NCBI GenBank assembly: GCA_002633005.1
Contig: NMRA01000020.1
Span: 335,621-399,620 of the forward strand
DNA from: Phoronis australis
Lineage: Eukaryota > Phoronida > Phoronidae
Direction: 5' to 3'
DNA: 64,000 bases
The position numbers and the translations under genes were made by a program. The notes below the pieces were generated by a model. It saw nothing but the letters and a program-made list of their open reading frames with translations. It was not told where the DNA came from and did no database searches. Below are positions 25,901 to 35,000 of the stretch, piece by piece (within the stretch, counting starts at the first letter, position 1; each line of letters opens with the position of its first letter).

Positions 25901-28900
25901 TATTTTTTCCATTCAGTGACAGACAAGGCCGCTGGTGCTGACATAGCTGGGATCATCGTTGGTCTCATCATTGTCATACTTATTGTCATCATCGTTGTCA
26001 TCGTCTTTGTCCAACGCCGGAAGAAGAACAAAAGCATAGATGAAGAGATGGAATCCGACGACTCATTTGAGTGAGTTAAGCTTGTTGTAAATTTATTTTA
26101 CGGGATGTAAAGTAGTGATACTTTTCTTCTGACGAGTGGAAGGAGTATAGGATTCAGTTAAGAATGGGTGTCTCGAATTTAGCTAGGTGGCATTAGTGAA
26201 TTAGAGGCCCTAATCAAAATAGCTACATGCATTCTGGTTGTCAGGTGGCACCTGTAGTTTGCAAATGCCGCCTTGCTGGAGAACTGCTTTCTGCTCTAGA
26301 TCTATTCAGACTTTGAAAAGAGGTACCTTTCTGCGTTAGCGCTCCCTAGTGTGCATTGCTTCGTGCGTCGCCCTGTGGGAAATCTCTACAGATTTGAAAA
26401 CCACAGTATAGATTCTTCATATAAGGACACGTTGTGGTGGAAAAGTTTATTTCTTGTCAAAACACAAAACACAATTTCTGTTATTCACAGACTTTAGACA
26501 TTTTGTTTACAAAGACAATGTCAATTTGATGGCATGCTGGACAGAATTGATAAAAAGGTGGGGAAATCCCACAAATCCATACAAGAATGCAGAACGCTGT
26601 CCATCAACTACTCTTAACGCCATCTTTTAGCGACAAGGCGTATTTCATCTTATCACTGCCATTTTGGAAAATTCGCAATTTGGTAATCCTTTGAAAACTG
26701 GAAAATGCTAACTGACCCCTCTTTCTGCCCTCATGCTATTGGTTAGAACTGTGAAAATATGGTATGCCATTCCAGAATTAAGAACAAATTGCTGTGATAC
26801 AGTTGAGTTGTAGGTGACCTCATGTTTTGGTCTGGAGCCACTTATCACAGAACGAGGACAATTTCTTGTTAAAGAAAACCGTGTACCCTGCTAAATGAAA
26901 GGCTACATCATTGTAAAATTTTTACGGTTTCGCGAAAAATATGAACGGAAATAATCAATTCCGCCAAAATTTTGCTAAGCAATACCATTTCTTGTTTTCA
27001 GTCGATCTTTGTATTGGTTTTACAGTTTGAAATACAAGAATTTCACCAGGTTTCATCCATAAATTTCAAACCTTTGATTTTAGATATCAAGGCCTATTTC
27101 TACACCGCTCATTTTGGAAGTTATTTCCGCAAAATGGCCCCTTGTAGTCGACTTTTTTTAAAGAAGCGTTATCGGTTTTACAATCTAACAATGCATTTTT
27201 GAGATAACTGTTGGATGCAATAGACATGTTGTTATTAGCTTTGACCAGAGCTGTAAAACAACAAAACCCATTGAGTTATGGGATTTTATTACAAACTGCC
27301 AATTCTCGTAGTCATCTGCAACACATTCGCTGAATTTAATGTGGTTGCTTTATGTGCAATTAAATGTGCTCAAAATACTCTTGGCATATATTGAGCAGGA
27401 GACAACTCTGCCAGCAGAGCGTTAAACTTTGACCGCAGGGGTTGCAGGTTCGATTTCGCGTGATTTTATCCATGATAATGATACTTTAAGCCTGTAATTT
27501 ACGTCCGTCTAATCACAGGTCTGATCACGAGCTTGAAGTCATGGATAAAGAAAGAGAACCAGAGAGTAGGACGTTGTTGCTGGACGAAACACCCAATAAT
27601 AACCATGACCTGCCTAAAGGTAGGTTTGATTGGTCTGCAGTGCACTGTGTGTCACTTGTTCTCGTACGGCTCGCATGATCAAATGAGCCAACACACTTTA
27701 TTAGTGCCACATAGGAACTTTAACCGTCTTTTTCTGGTGCTTTTATCTGTTGTAATTTCTATTTTATAATTAAATTTCACATAATAGCAAAGTTTGTAAG
27801 ACTGATTAAAGTTTTTTTTTAGTTGTAACTTTTTGATAGTAAATTTTCCTGTTTATTCATCACCAGCCACTTTACAAGCTAGCTTAGTGACAGGTACTTT
27901 GTTATTGCTTTTAAACTTCAGGGGCCCATCTTATCGTTCCCAGTTGTTATTAAAATATCCATGGAAACGTGATAGCGAACACGTTATTTTTTAAAGAAAC
28001 AAAACTTTACATTCGACCAACATTATTGAGATTCACAAAAAAAATTAGAGAATTAATTTTCTTCGTGTGTGCTGCCATACGTTTTGTAGTTAGTATTACT
28101 GATAGGTGATTTAGTGTTAACTTGCATTTTTAACCTCACAAATTTAGTGTCTAACAACGAGATAATTTATCAGAAAACAGTTATGGTAACAAGTGTCATT
28201 GTTGAGCCACTGAGGTCCTCTGTGACTGCTTCTCCCCTCTGCTTTTTGGCTGACAGATTGTTGTTGCGAGGGTTTTGCTGTGAGGTTGTCGCTTAAAACC
28301 TATTATTTGTGGCTGCGGTGTTTTTAATTGTACCCGAGTTGCGCATGATGACACTGATATAGTCCTTTTGCTTGGAACTGATGTTAGTTATCTACCTTGA
28401 TACAATAGACTTTGTTATTAAAGTTAACACCCTTAATTTCAAGCTCTCATTCATGGTCTTTTTTATTCATCTGATGTTTCCTTTAATATTTCTTTTGGTG
28501 TGTTAAATAATGTATATGCTAAATTATTAAAAAAAAATCTAAAATAAGAACCATTCTTTAACATAGAAAGTCCTTGACACCGTTCAGTTCTAAGTGAGAG
28601 ACTATGGTGGTGTCTTGTGTACCCCTCTTCAGTATACACCTGGTGCATTGCACCGTTTGTCAGCTACACTCGGTATGTACGGTACCTTATGATTGGCCAA
28701 CATTACCGACATAAAACTGAGCCGCTAGTGACCATGTTTGTTGTTTCAGACTCCACCGTTCATGTGGTGGTTGCACAGATGAGTATCACGCCTAATAAGT
28801 CGGCCCAAGACTTGCGTGTTGATCTTCCATCTCAACGTACTAACCACTTCAGACGCAGCCGTAGTAGTGGTTATATATCTAAAGGTGTGTTCACTCTCGA

Positions 28901-31900
28901 GGTCACGCGTTTACAATGACTTGGAAAAATATGCCACAATTTAGGGAAGACTTGTCCCTTGAATGTTTGCAATCATTAAAATGTTTTTATGTCCATCTTG
29001 CCTATAAGGTGGCTTCGTTCAAGCCATACGTGAAATCTTTAACTGCCAGTCCACTTGAGTGTTTGGTTGGGGCATATCTTAGCAAATCTGAATTGTTGAG
29101 ACTAATGCCATGTGGCTCTGAACACTCATACATCTAAAGATTTAAATCAATCTTCATAAGAGCAAACGCTATTTGTTTTTGACAGCACAAGTCATGCGCA
29201 TGTTTTTCTGTAGTGGAATATTGACAGAGTGAGTGTGCACAGTCACTGCATCATGTTAGAAATTAGACATGTACCCCGTGGAAACTTGCCCCTGGTGCTT
29301 CATTACGGTATTTGTGACTTCTTGGACATCGTAATTGAAGCAGGCTAACTTGGCACTGCCACAACAGTTTACCCTCTTTTCAAAATGGGGCAACTTGTGC
29401 CCAATACACTTGTCCAGGTGCAAATGCCTGTGCTAACAGAAACACAATCTAGGAGGAAGGTCACCGTCAACTACGCATTTAGCAATGTAGTTTGTCCTTG
29501 CATTCTTCTCCAGCTGAACTGCATATCTGCATGACTGATTGTGCAGAATAACTTTTTCCCCTTTTCCTCTCTGTCGCCAGTTGATGGATGCACAGTTTCA
29601 TCCAGGACAAGATGTTCCTGGGGGAAACCTGTCGTCTAAACGTAAGAGTTGTAGACTTGACTCAGGACTAGTGTGTCATCTAACGTTTAATGTCTTCATG
29701 CACGTATGGGTTTGCTAATCTCTTGCATAAACTGTTTTGACATTTCTTCACCAACGCATTACGTTTTTGTGTTCATTTATGTTGTTTCAGCTTCTGGTTG
29801 TTGTTATTTTTGATAATTTTATTCTTTACTTTTTGTTTACCTTAGTTTGTATATATTGAACAGTGTTAAAGACCGCAGCTGTCCTGTTGCATGTAAAACT
29901 TGCATGATGCTATTTAGCCAAGATCGGAATACTTAGTGTACATTTTATCAGTTTCAGAGCAACAATTTGCTCTGCGCTGTTTGTATATTTGCGTCCACTG
30001 TACCGTTGTTGTTTCAATTCCGCCAGGTAAAGACGACTCTGCCTCATTAAGCTCACGGTCCAGTACCTACAAACCCCCCAGGCCCCCACCCCCCTCGGCT
30101 AACAGTCTTGTAAGTGTTGTGGTTTGTTTTTTATTGTCCAGATTCTTACTGCCTCTTGTTTTGCTTTTCGTTTTGATTTCTCTGTTTTATCATTGTCTTG
30201 TGCAGAAATATTCAAGTGCTATTGAGCGTTACATCGGGGGGTTAAAAATGAGTTAGTGCAAACTAAGATCATAGAATAAGAATGAAGCTGTTTAGTTAGC
30301 CAAAATAACACCACTCTGACCTCGGTACAACCATAGAAAACAAGAAATGTAAACTTGCCCTACTTCACATCTTTTTATGTTCATGGCAAAGTAAATACTT
30401 TCGACACTTGCTGCTGTGTGAAACAGGATGTAAGTTTGCCCTACATCGTGTCTTTTTATGTTCATGGCAAAGTAAATACGTACGACACTTGCCGTTGTGT
30501 GAACCAGGATGTCCCAAGGTAATAGTCATATTACCTGAACAGCGCTCAATGTACCTTTAAATAGATTTATTGAAGTATTTGTTTATTTATGCGTTTATTC
30601 ACCAACTTGATCACCATATTATGTCAAATTAATTGACTTTCATTTTCATGATAACCTTTTTATGTGAAGATAAGTTAACCATGACTCCATGGATAATGAA
30701 CCTAATGTAGAAGTACACCTGACAATTTTGTAGTCTGTAATAAATATGATCTTCATGTTCAAACCACCCTCTTTTTATTCATACTGTTATAATCTAAAAC
30801 CATTACGTCGTTAATGCCAACCTGAAGGTTTTCCGTATAAGTGGTTAGTAATGTTGTTGGTTTGGTCACCTGTTCTAAAAATTCTCCAAATTTGTGATGT
30901 GTCCAATAGGTGGCTTGTCTACCTTAATAATCACGAATTAATTTTAAGTGCATTGTAGCTATAACATAACTGAGCTGTATATTCCTGATCCAAATTTTAT
31001 CTGCCAGGGCTCGATTGCATAAAAGTTAGAAAATTACACGCTGGATAAGTTTGATTGTTGCATTACATCTAGCACACTGTGTTGAGGTATTGTTTTGTAT
31101 TTTCTGTGATGTCATCGTTTATAGCAAGATGTTAATACGATGTCACTATTGCTGTCCAGCGTGTAACTTTTATGCAACCAGGCCCAGAAAAAAATCTATT
31201 TAAAAACGCCCATCACTGGGCATCCCTCGAGTAGACTAACTGCAGTTTCAGGCATCTCATGAACCATTATGTGTCACTTTTAGCTCTTTGCCACTAACAA
31301 AGTTACACATGTGATTCTGATGTCTCCATGCATTGAGAAAGGAGATTCACGATTGTGATTATGCAAGGTTTAAGAATGACGAGAGCATGGCTACATGTTT
31401 AGGCTTGATGAGTATTGTTCATAACGCTCTGAAGCTGCCTTAATCTCGTAATCTGTTGTAGAAATAAACTTTTGATTTACGTAACTTTCAGATTAGAGTG
31501 CAAGGTTCGACTTATATCTTACTCAGATAAGACGTAGTTTCTAGTCTTGGAAAGAACTGGCAATTCCTTTTAGCTTGAGGTCACGCTCGACTCATTAAGT
31601 GACCCGATGTGACGAGCCAAATTTATGAGCCTGGTCTCAAGCAATGATGAACTGTTAGACAAGTCCTTTCCAAGTCCAGAAAGCATCGCTGGTTAGAGTT
31701 AGGAACAAATTGAAACCATCTTCATACCAGTTAGTAATGTAAATATAAAGATAGTTGTTTGCATGATTTCGTTTTGTACTGTTGCTTGTCAAATGAGATG
31801 TTGACTGATTGTCTTCAGTGGCATGTTTTTGTTTTTTTCCCAGAGCACGTCAAAGTACTGAAGTTGACAGCGTAGTCTTTTTTGCCACTTTCAGAAACGT

Positions 31901-32065
31901 CGGTCACTAGTCTATGCCGATCTTCACTTTGAGCCGAGCGAGAGTCGAGAGAGCACTCCAGTGAAGAAATCCCAGCCGGAGATAGAATATGCTTCCATAG
32001 ACTTTGACAACAAAGGTCAGCGTAGCCAGACACCCAAATCTAACGACAGTCTCAGCATGTTATGA
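1882..32065 (+). CDS. Five-Ig, two-FN3 transmembrane receptor with tandem ITIM motifs (14 coding exons)
   Basis: Coding exons: 1882-1966, 7348-7611, 8339-8650, 18512-18775, 19482-19754, 20138-20431, 21385-21687, 22561-22821, 25917-26070, 27519-27619, 28750-28884, 29606-29641, 30027-30109, 31895-32065. They sum to 2736 nt, giving 911 residues plus a stop, and every junction keeps frame. Order: signal peptide (about 1-24), Ig1 (29-116), Ig2 (117-220), Ig3 (221-308), Ig4 (309-399), Ig5 (400-497), FN3 (498-598), FN3-like (599-685), transmembrane helix (about 695-717), basic stop-transfer QRRKK, and a cytoplasmic tail of about 194 residues. The tail holds YKPPRPPPP (842-850), LVYADL (860-865) and IEYASI (885-890). 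By family this is a cell-surface adhesion or recognition receptor; the paired ITIM-like motifs suggest binding of SH2-domain phosphatases such as SHP. Ligand unknown; I assign no orthologue. A possible acceptor (TTTCAG, ending 1856) upstream of the ATG implies a noncoding 5' exon. Confidence 0.92.
2903..3325 (-). pseudogene. Post-THAP linker frame of the same transposon
   Basis: A 140-codon open frame begins VCAANIF, possibly a decayed VCSxHF-like THAP end, and includes VTDHSYAVF. It ends close to the left terminal repeat. No catalytic residues are recognisable. Taken as a decayed downstream piece of the THAP transposase; its link to the 4085-4266 segment is inference. Confidence 0.45.
4085..4266 (-). 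pseudogene. Truncated THAP zinc-finger domain in the 2876-4407 element
   Basis: The frame reads CCVPGCFKNNKRDKTLSFYV then FPANQELREKWTNNIRRVG, a good match to the THAP N-terminus (C-x2-4-C, FP, R/K-x-W, I-R). It then breaks off at PTRGHLV before the expected C-x2-H ligands and reaches TAG about 4085. No ATG is in frame directly upstream. Confidence 0.75.
6721..7344 (+). repeat. 78-bp minisatellite, 8 copies, ending at the exon 2 acceptor
   Basis: Units begin GAGCTCTGCTGT(T/C)TATTCAC at 6721, 6799, 6877, 6955, 7033, 7111, 7189 and 7267. The last copy diverges at ATACATAGTATACATTTTAC and its end forms part of the TTTCAG acceptor of receptor exon 2. Because 78 is a multiple of three, a long frame stays open, but it ends at TAA at the splice site and is not the exon 2 frame. 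Confidence 0.97.
7348..7611 (+). CDS. Receptor exon 2: Ig domain 1
   Basis: Acceptor TTTCAG|AT and donor ATCA|GTGAGT; 264 nt, phase 1-1. Residues 29-116 form a V-set-like Ig fold: B-strand cysteine in WINC, and F-strand ASKWESAGEYSC, the usual (D/E)xGxYxC signature. The usual core tryptophan is replaced in a YVLFFIDG stretch. The acceptor lies directly after a 78-bp minisatellite. Confidence 0.93.
7880..8115 (+). repeat. Degenerate tandem repeat in intron 2
   Basis: Loosely repeated CTCCATCTAGTGTTCATCAG words at roughly 40-bp spacing between exons 2 and 3. Strongly diverged. Confidence 0.6.
8339..8650 (+). CDS. Receptor exon 3: Ig domain 2
   Basis: Acceptor TTTCAG|GT and donor TTAT|GTAAGT; 312 nt, phase 1-1. 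Residues 117-220 include B-strand SMLTCS, core tryptophan in PTITWML, and F-strand KEITCRV, giving a conventional Ig disulfide pair. It is followed by a 9.9-kb intron. Confidence 0.93.
11301..11474 (+). repeat. 56/58-bp tandem repeat, 3 copies
   Basis: Units start TTATGAAGTGTGCAA at 11301, 11357 and 11415; the middle one has a 2-bp insertion. Lies in receptor intron 3. Confidence 0.95.
18157..18232 (-). repeat. tRNA-derived SINE head (relic)
   Basis: On the minus strand, an A-box-like TGGCCTAATGG (18216-18206) and a perfect B box GGTTCGAGTCC (18172-18162) lie at tRNA-like spacing. The anticodon and acceptor stems do not pair properly, so this is not a functional tRNA. A tRNA-headed SINE is the best reading; its 3' tail probably extends toward 18090. 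Confidence 0.6.
18512..18775 (+). CDS. Receptor exon 4: Ig domain 3
   Basis: Acceptor TTTACAG|AC and donor AAAT|GTGAGT; 264 nt, phase 1-1. Residues 221-308 are a textbook I-set domain: VQLTCKV, YVWFKQG, LTIDAISKDDAGAYKCQA, then NDVG. Starts with the PPHGVTV linker typical of the A strand. Confidence 0.95.
18831..18907 (+). repeat. 15-bp tandem repeat, 5 copies
   Basis: Unit TATTGGAGTGCTATG, just downstream of receptor exon 4. Confidence 0.95.
19482..19754 (+). CDS. Receptor exon 5: Ig domain 4
   Basis: Acceptor TGTTTCAG|AC and donor GAGGT|GTATGT; 273 nt, phase 1-1. Residues 309-399 carry VTFTCEA, GMWKHT, and YHQAGKYCCSSS. An extra cysteine sits beside the F-strand cysteine, and another in the G strand (KTSCTD), so a second disulfide is possible. 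Confidence 0.93.
20138..20431 (+). CDS. Receptor exon 6: Ig domain 5 lacking the B-strand cysteine
   Basis: Acceptor TTTACAG|TT and donor CTTG|GTTAGT; 294 nt, phase 1-1. Residues 400-497: core tryptophan in FEWFKG and F-strand KDDYGNYSCRA are present, but the B-strand position reads SLTLYVVANPP, with Tyr427 where the cysteine should be. Cys479 is therefore without its normal partner. Confidence 0.92.
21385..21687 (+). CDS. Receptor exon 7: fibronectin type III domain 1
   Basis: Acceptor TTTTACAG|GC and donor AAAG|GTGAGT; 303 nt, phase 1-1. Residues 498-598 begin PASPPSGLSV, with ITWVSGFNGG and FHLYYKPSN in the B and C strands, then LRGLSPDTSYDIQVQSKS, the classic FN3 L-P-x-T-x-Y-x-(V/I)-x-V signature. 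Confidence 0.94.
21976..22346 (+). mobile_element. MITE-like repeat, copy 1
   Basis: Begins AAGGATACCAAACCC and ends GGGCTAAAACTGGGTTTTG. Diverged but collinear with about 38214-38577 (shared GCTAATG.ACCATTGG, GTCACGCTTGC). Lies in receptor intron 7. No coding content. Confidence 0.55.
22561..22821 (+). CDS. Receptor exon 8: fibronectin type III-like domain 2
   Basis: Acceptor CATTCCAG|TA and donor GAGCG|GTACGT; 261 nt, phase 1-1. Residues 599-685 start RPAKPQNVTVV, with VVSWHRI and LAVEYC in FN3 B and C strand positions. The F-strand signature is weak (HFTFKLLLYDGDD). A CSSSMC pair may form a local disulfide. A diverged juxtamembrane FN3 domain is the best reading. Confidence 0.85.
22885..24360 (-). 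mobile_element. Kolobok-like DNA transposon, internally deleted, with TTAA target duplication
   Basis: TTAA at 22881-22884 and 24361-24364 flanks a 1476-bp element. The left end AGGCGAAGGCAACCTTTTTC is repeated inverted at the right (GGTTGCCTTCACCT), and the inverted similarity runs about 150 bp inward, including GTTGGTTATCCCAGACATAT. It carries a THAP-domain frame on the minus strand. TTAA duplication with a THAP-bearing transposase is the hallmark of the Kolobok superfamily; piggyBac also uses TTAA but has no THAP domain. The catalytic part is absent, so this copy is non-autonomous. It lies in receptor intron 8. Confidence 0.88.
23287..24095 (-). pseudogene. Broken THAP-domain transposase N-terminal region
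   Basis: The ATG at 24095 opens MPHYCCVPECTH, the first zinc ligands of a THAP finger. The continuation LHRFPKDDTLRRTWL...CGKHFLPSDYE (24027-23818) is in another frame, so a frameshift splits the domain. An in-frame TAG follows at 23815-23817, after which the frame goes on to 23290 with a second Cys cluster (CQVCGKGV... WECVTGHWSKW). The rest of a transposase is missing. No functional product is expected. Confidence 0.85.
24627..25017 (+). mobile_element. Short THAP-fragment element, copy 1
   Basis: Ends GTCCCGGATTACA and TGTAATCCAGGAC form imperfect inverted repeats about 390 bp apart. The whole length is homologous to the inverted copy at 52568-52938. Inside, a frame reads CCAVGCKSNVRKFDELDKYP then FFTFPTSMRDMKM, a THAP-finger first exon with CCAVGC at 24817-24834. 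Where the other copy has the ATG, this one has ATA (24799-24801), so it is dead. Confidence 0.8.
25783..25896 (+). repeat. About 60-bp duplication before exon 9
   Basis: Two diverged units, each with ATGTGACCTTG and GAAAAGACAT, ending 20 bp before the acceptor of the transmembrane exon. Confidence 0.75.
25917..26070 (+). CDS. Receptor exon 9: transmembrane helix
   Basis: Acceptor ATTCAG|TG and donor TTGA|GTGAGT; 154 nt, phase 1 to 2. An Ile/Val-rich helix (about residues 695-717) is followed by QRRKKNK and an acidic DEEMESDD stretch. This sets type I topology: Ig/FN3 domains outside, tail in the cytosol. Confidence 0.93.
27519..27619 (+). CDS. Receptor exon 10: acidic cytoplasmic segment
   Basis: Acceptor AATCACAG|GT and donor AAAG|GTAGGT; 101 nt, phase 2 to 1. 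Residues 737-770 are charged and without a recognised domain. The exon is called because it alone restores frame between the transmembrane exon and the later tail exons. Confidence 0.8.
28750..28884 (+). CDS. Receptor exon 11: cytoplasmic segment
   Basis: Acceptor TGTTTCAG|AC and donor AAAG|GTGTGT; 135 nt, phase 1-1. Residues 771-815, Ser/Arg-rich near the end (FRRSRSSGYISK), with Tyr812 as a possible phosphosite. The donor GTGTGT is weak, so use may be variable. Confidence 0.75.
29606..29641 (+). CDS. Receptor exon 12: 36-nt microexon
   Basis: Acceptor TTTCATCCAG|GA and donor AAAC|GTAAGA; 12 codons, phase 1-1, so it can be skipped without changing frame. A stronger-looking acceptor at 29580 would extend the exon by 25 nt and, entered in phase 1, give a stop, so the inner acceptor is preferred. 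Least certain exon of the gene. Confidence 0.55.
30027..30109 (+). CDS. Receptor exon 13: proline-rich SH3-ligand segment
   Basis: Acceptor TTCCGCCAG|GT and donor CTT|GTAAGT; 83 nt, phase 1 to 0. Encodes residues 828-855, Ser-rich then TYKPPRPPPP. This is a PxxP ligand for SH3 domains, and Y842-K-P-P fits the YxxP consensus for Crk-type SH2 domains. Confidence 0.85.
30349..30511 (+). repeat. 81-bp tandem duplication
   Basis: Two units sharing TTTTTATGTTCATGGCAAAG and GACACTTGC, in intron 13 of the receptor. Confidence 0.9.
31895..32065 (+). CDS. Receptor exon 14: two ITIM motifs and stop
   Basis: Acceptor CACTTTCAG|AA; 171 nt including TGA at 32063-32065. Residues 856-911 contain LVYADLHF (Tyr862) and IEYASIDF (Tyr887). 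Both fit (S/I/V/L)xYxx(L/V/I). The 25-residue spacing between tyrosines suits a tandem-SH2 phosphatase. Confidence 0.92.
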   Translation, partial: KRRSLVYADLHFEPSESRESTPVKKSQPEIEYASIDFDNKGQRSQTPKSNDSLSML

Positions 32066-35000
32066 CTGCAGGATATTGTTTGAAGACAGCTGCGTGCTGG
32101 CTGGGGTTATGAGCTGAGTCACTCGAGGATAATAGTCCCAGTCTGGGGGAGGATGCATATTTCAGTGTGTTATTCATAATTGCTTTCTCGCACTCATGTA
32201 CTTGTCACGATAGAAAGGCATTGTTGACACCAGTTTCAGGGCTATTTGGCAAAGACACGTTGCTCTACAGTTATGCCTGTTGTGATTCAAACCTTGTCCC
32301 GTTGGCGAAAGAAAATCTTCAGTTACATCGCCAGTTTTTTCAGGAAACAGTGGTGGCTAGTACCTTTGATGAGGGAAAAACTTCAGTGCTGTGCATAATA
32401 ACGCTTGCAGTACTGGAGTAGTTTTCATCGAGTCCAAGGTGTGTCGCTATTTCTCGATGTACTAGTACATCCATTATCAACCTGGTGTCGATAGAAGTTG
32501 GCAGTTTTCTTATGACTGGGATAATTTCTGAGTGAAACTCACTTGGTAGTAGCTATCCAAGTCATAGTTCAGGCTTTTTGTATGTTTTTAGGTTGTTGGT
32601 ATTTTTACTGCCAGCAAACAAAAGGTGCCTTCCATGTTGACTCATGTGATTACGAAATGTGAAACATATCTCTTGTGAGTTAAAGTATTCTATTTTACGA
32701 ATGTGAATAATGTGAAACGTGACGTTTTGCTCATGTCAAGATTTCTGTGTTGTAGTTGACTGCAAGGCAGAAAATAGTTGTGACACTTTTTGTTAAAAAG
32801 TGAAAAATAATGCTAGATGTGTGGTATGCATGTTTATAAAACATTATTGTGTTATGTCAGTTGATTGACATTTTAGTTTGTGATCATTATCCTTCACTCA
32901 GATTAAGTGGTTGATGAATAAGTTATGATTTATAGTCTTTGAAACAAAAACAAACTCACTTGAAATTTTCTCCTGACACTCCTGTTTAAGTTGTCTGCAT
33001 CCTGGAGTCGTTTTGTAGGAACACCAACAGAGGGCGAATGACGCAATTTTCAGTCAGTCAATAGGAGAGGCTAGTCAGCTTCACAACTTCTGGAAAATTT
33101 TTGAGGTGAAATTTTACTAAAATTATTTTCTCATGGCCCTCAAATAAAAGCTTATGGGTCTATACTCAGACTTCTTTTTATATAAGCCACAGCTAAAATT
33201 TTGTGTGATTTGTGATTCTATTATGGTATATTATATTATATTACTGTGGATATGGTAGTAGCTGGAATTATTGTTAAGGGTGAGATGGCTGAACATGATG
33301 AAGGAAGTGTTACTGACAACTGCAACATGAAGGCTGTAAAACACAGTCGAAAGTTGGTACACTTACCAAAGGAAACCCCTCGAATGTGTTTTGTTTGTGG
33401 CAAGCATCCAAATTTAAATGCTGTCCAGCTATTGTTTTTCTCAGTTAGATGGATGTGAGGAAACTAACAAAGTTGTGGGTTGGTTTCCCGTAACTATGGT
33501 GCAAACTATACACCGTAACTATGGTGCAAACTATACACCGGCTCTAACACTTCCACACATTGCTGTGTCATTGACTGCTGCGGTGTATATTTCTAAAAGC
33601 CCCCAAGGATTATTTTTAATTACAACTAGTTGACTGCTACGTAGGTTTGTAATATTGACAAGATTTTAAGTCCATTTTGCAACTAGAGAAACATTCTCCC
33701 TGACAATATAATACATTTTCCATGTATAGCCCCCACTTACCAACTGTTTTGGTTTGTGTTCCAATGGTATTTATGGTACAAACTTCTCAGTTTAGATCAC
33801 AGTATGGCGGACAGCTGATTTTTTTATTTTTCTTATTTTTACAAGACAGAACCAAATTAATCACTGTAGAGAAAGTTTTAAAACTTTCCTGGTCTTGTTT
33901 AAGAATTTTTTATGTTTCATCGGTTGTCGGCATTTTCAAACTCCTGTATGTGACACCTGTCAGCGTGTGTCGATCCTGAGACAAACTTTGAACAAAATCT
34001 GGTCCCACACGTGATTGGTGGAATCTCGGCCCATCTTTTCTATTTGAGGAGGGTCTTCGTTTCTTTGAGAAATAAGTTCTTACGTAACATATTCAAATTA
34101 TGTATTTCTCATCTGCAGAATAAGCACGTGATCGAGATCAGCGTATTAGCAGATTCCGCGCAGTGTATGAACACGTTGTTTGTATTGCAAGTATTTGTCA
34201 ATGTATCAATTTCTCCTCCGGAAGTGGTCTAGATCTTAAGAAATTTCGACAAACCTCTTGTAAATTAGGTGTAGTTTAACTCCGCCTATCGCAATCTGCC
34301 ATTTTATCGCCTGCAACTCAATAAGCGGGTGACATTTTAATGTATTGCCATTTTAATATTTTATGATTTGTAATTGGCTACACGGAGATACACTAAATGC
34401 AGATGTGGTTTGTCTCGGTTGGGAAATGAAACATGTTTTATTAACGGAACGTTATGACACTCCGCACTCATTACATGAAGCAGTGGACCAACTTAGAGCG
34501 GAGTAGGCTACTCATTGAAGCTTGCATGAAATATTCACGATTAGTTATATTCCGTGTTTGTTAAATATTCATGACCGGGTCTCTTTGCTGTAGGGAAGTG
34601 GGCGGAAAATGCATCTGGAGTGCCGTTGGTTCTGGGCTTTTTGTATGTTTTACGAGTTGTTGTGCAATGCAGATCCGTGCGGAGAATTACACCGATTAGG
34701 TTATGTGTTTATGCACTAAAGGGGGGATGTTATAAAAATGGTATTTCGTCATAACTTTGTATATGGGGAGTTGCATACTCGTCATGAAATAAAGAAGCCC
34801 GTCTAAAACATGATTCGAACTCGACGTGAAAAAAATTCGACTGCTTGATCGTGGCTTTGGCAAAATTTTATCATCACAGCCGCGACGTTGAGGAGACGAT
34901 GGGACAATCCTGTTCTGTCGCTCCTCATAATTTTCGATCTCTGTTTTTAACCGAACAACGTGTGTACGTAAGGTGGAAGCGTTTTGGGTTATTTTGTCGG

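Noticed and set aside
29581-29641. Longer exon 12 using the acceptor at 29580
   Set aside because: Entered in phase 1 it hits TAA; kept only as a possible alternative isoform.
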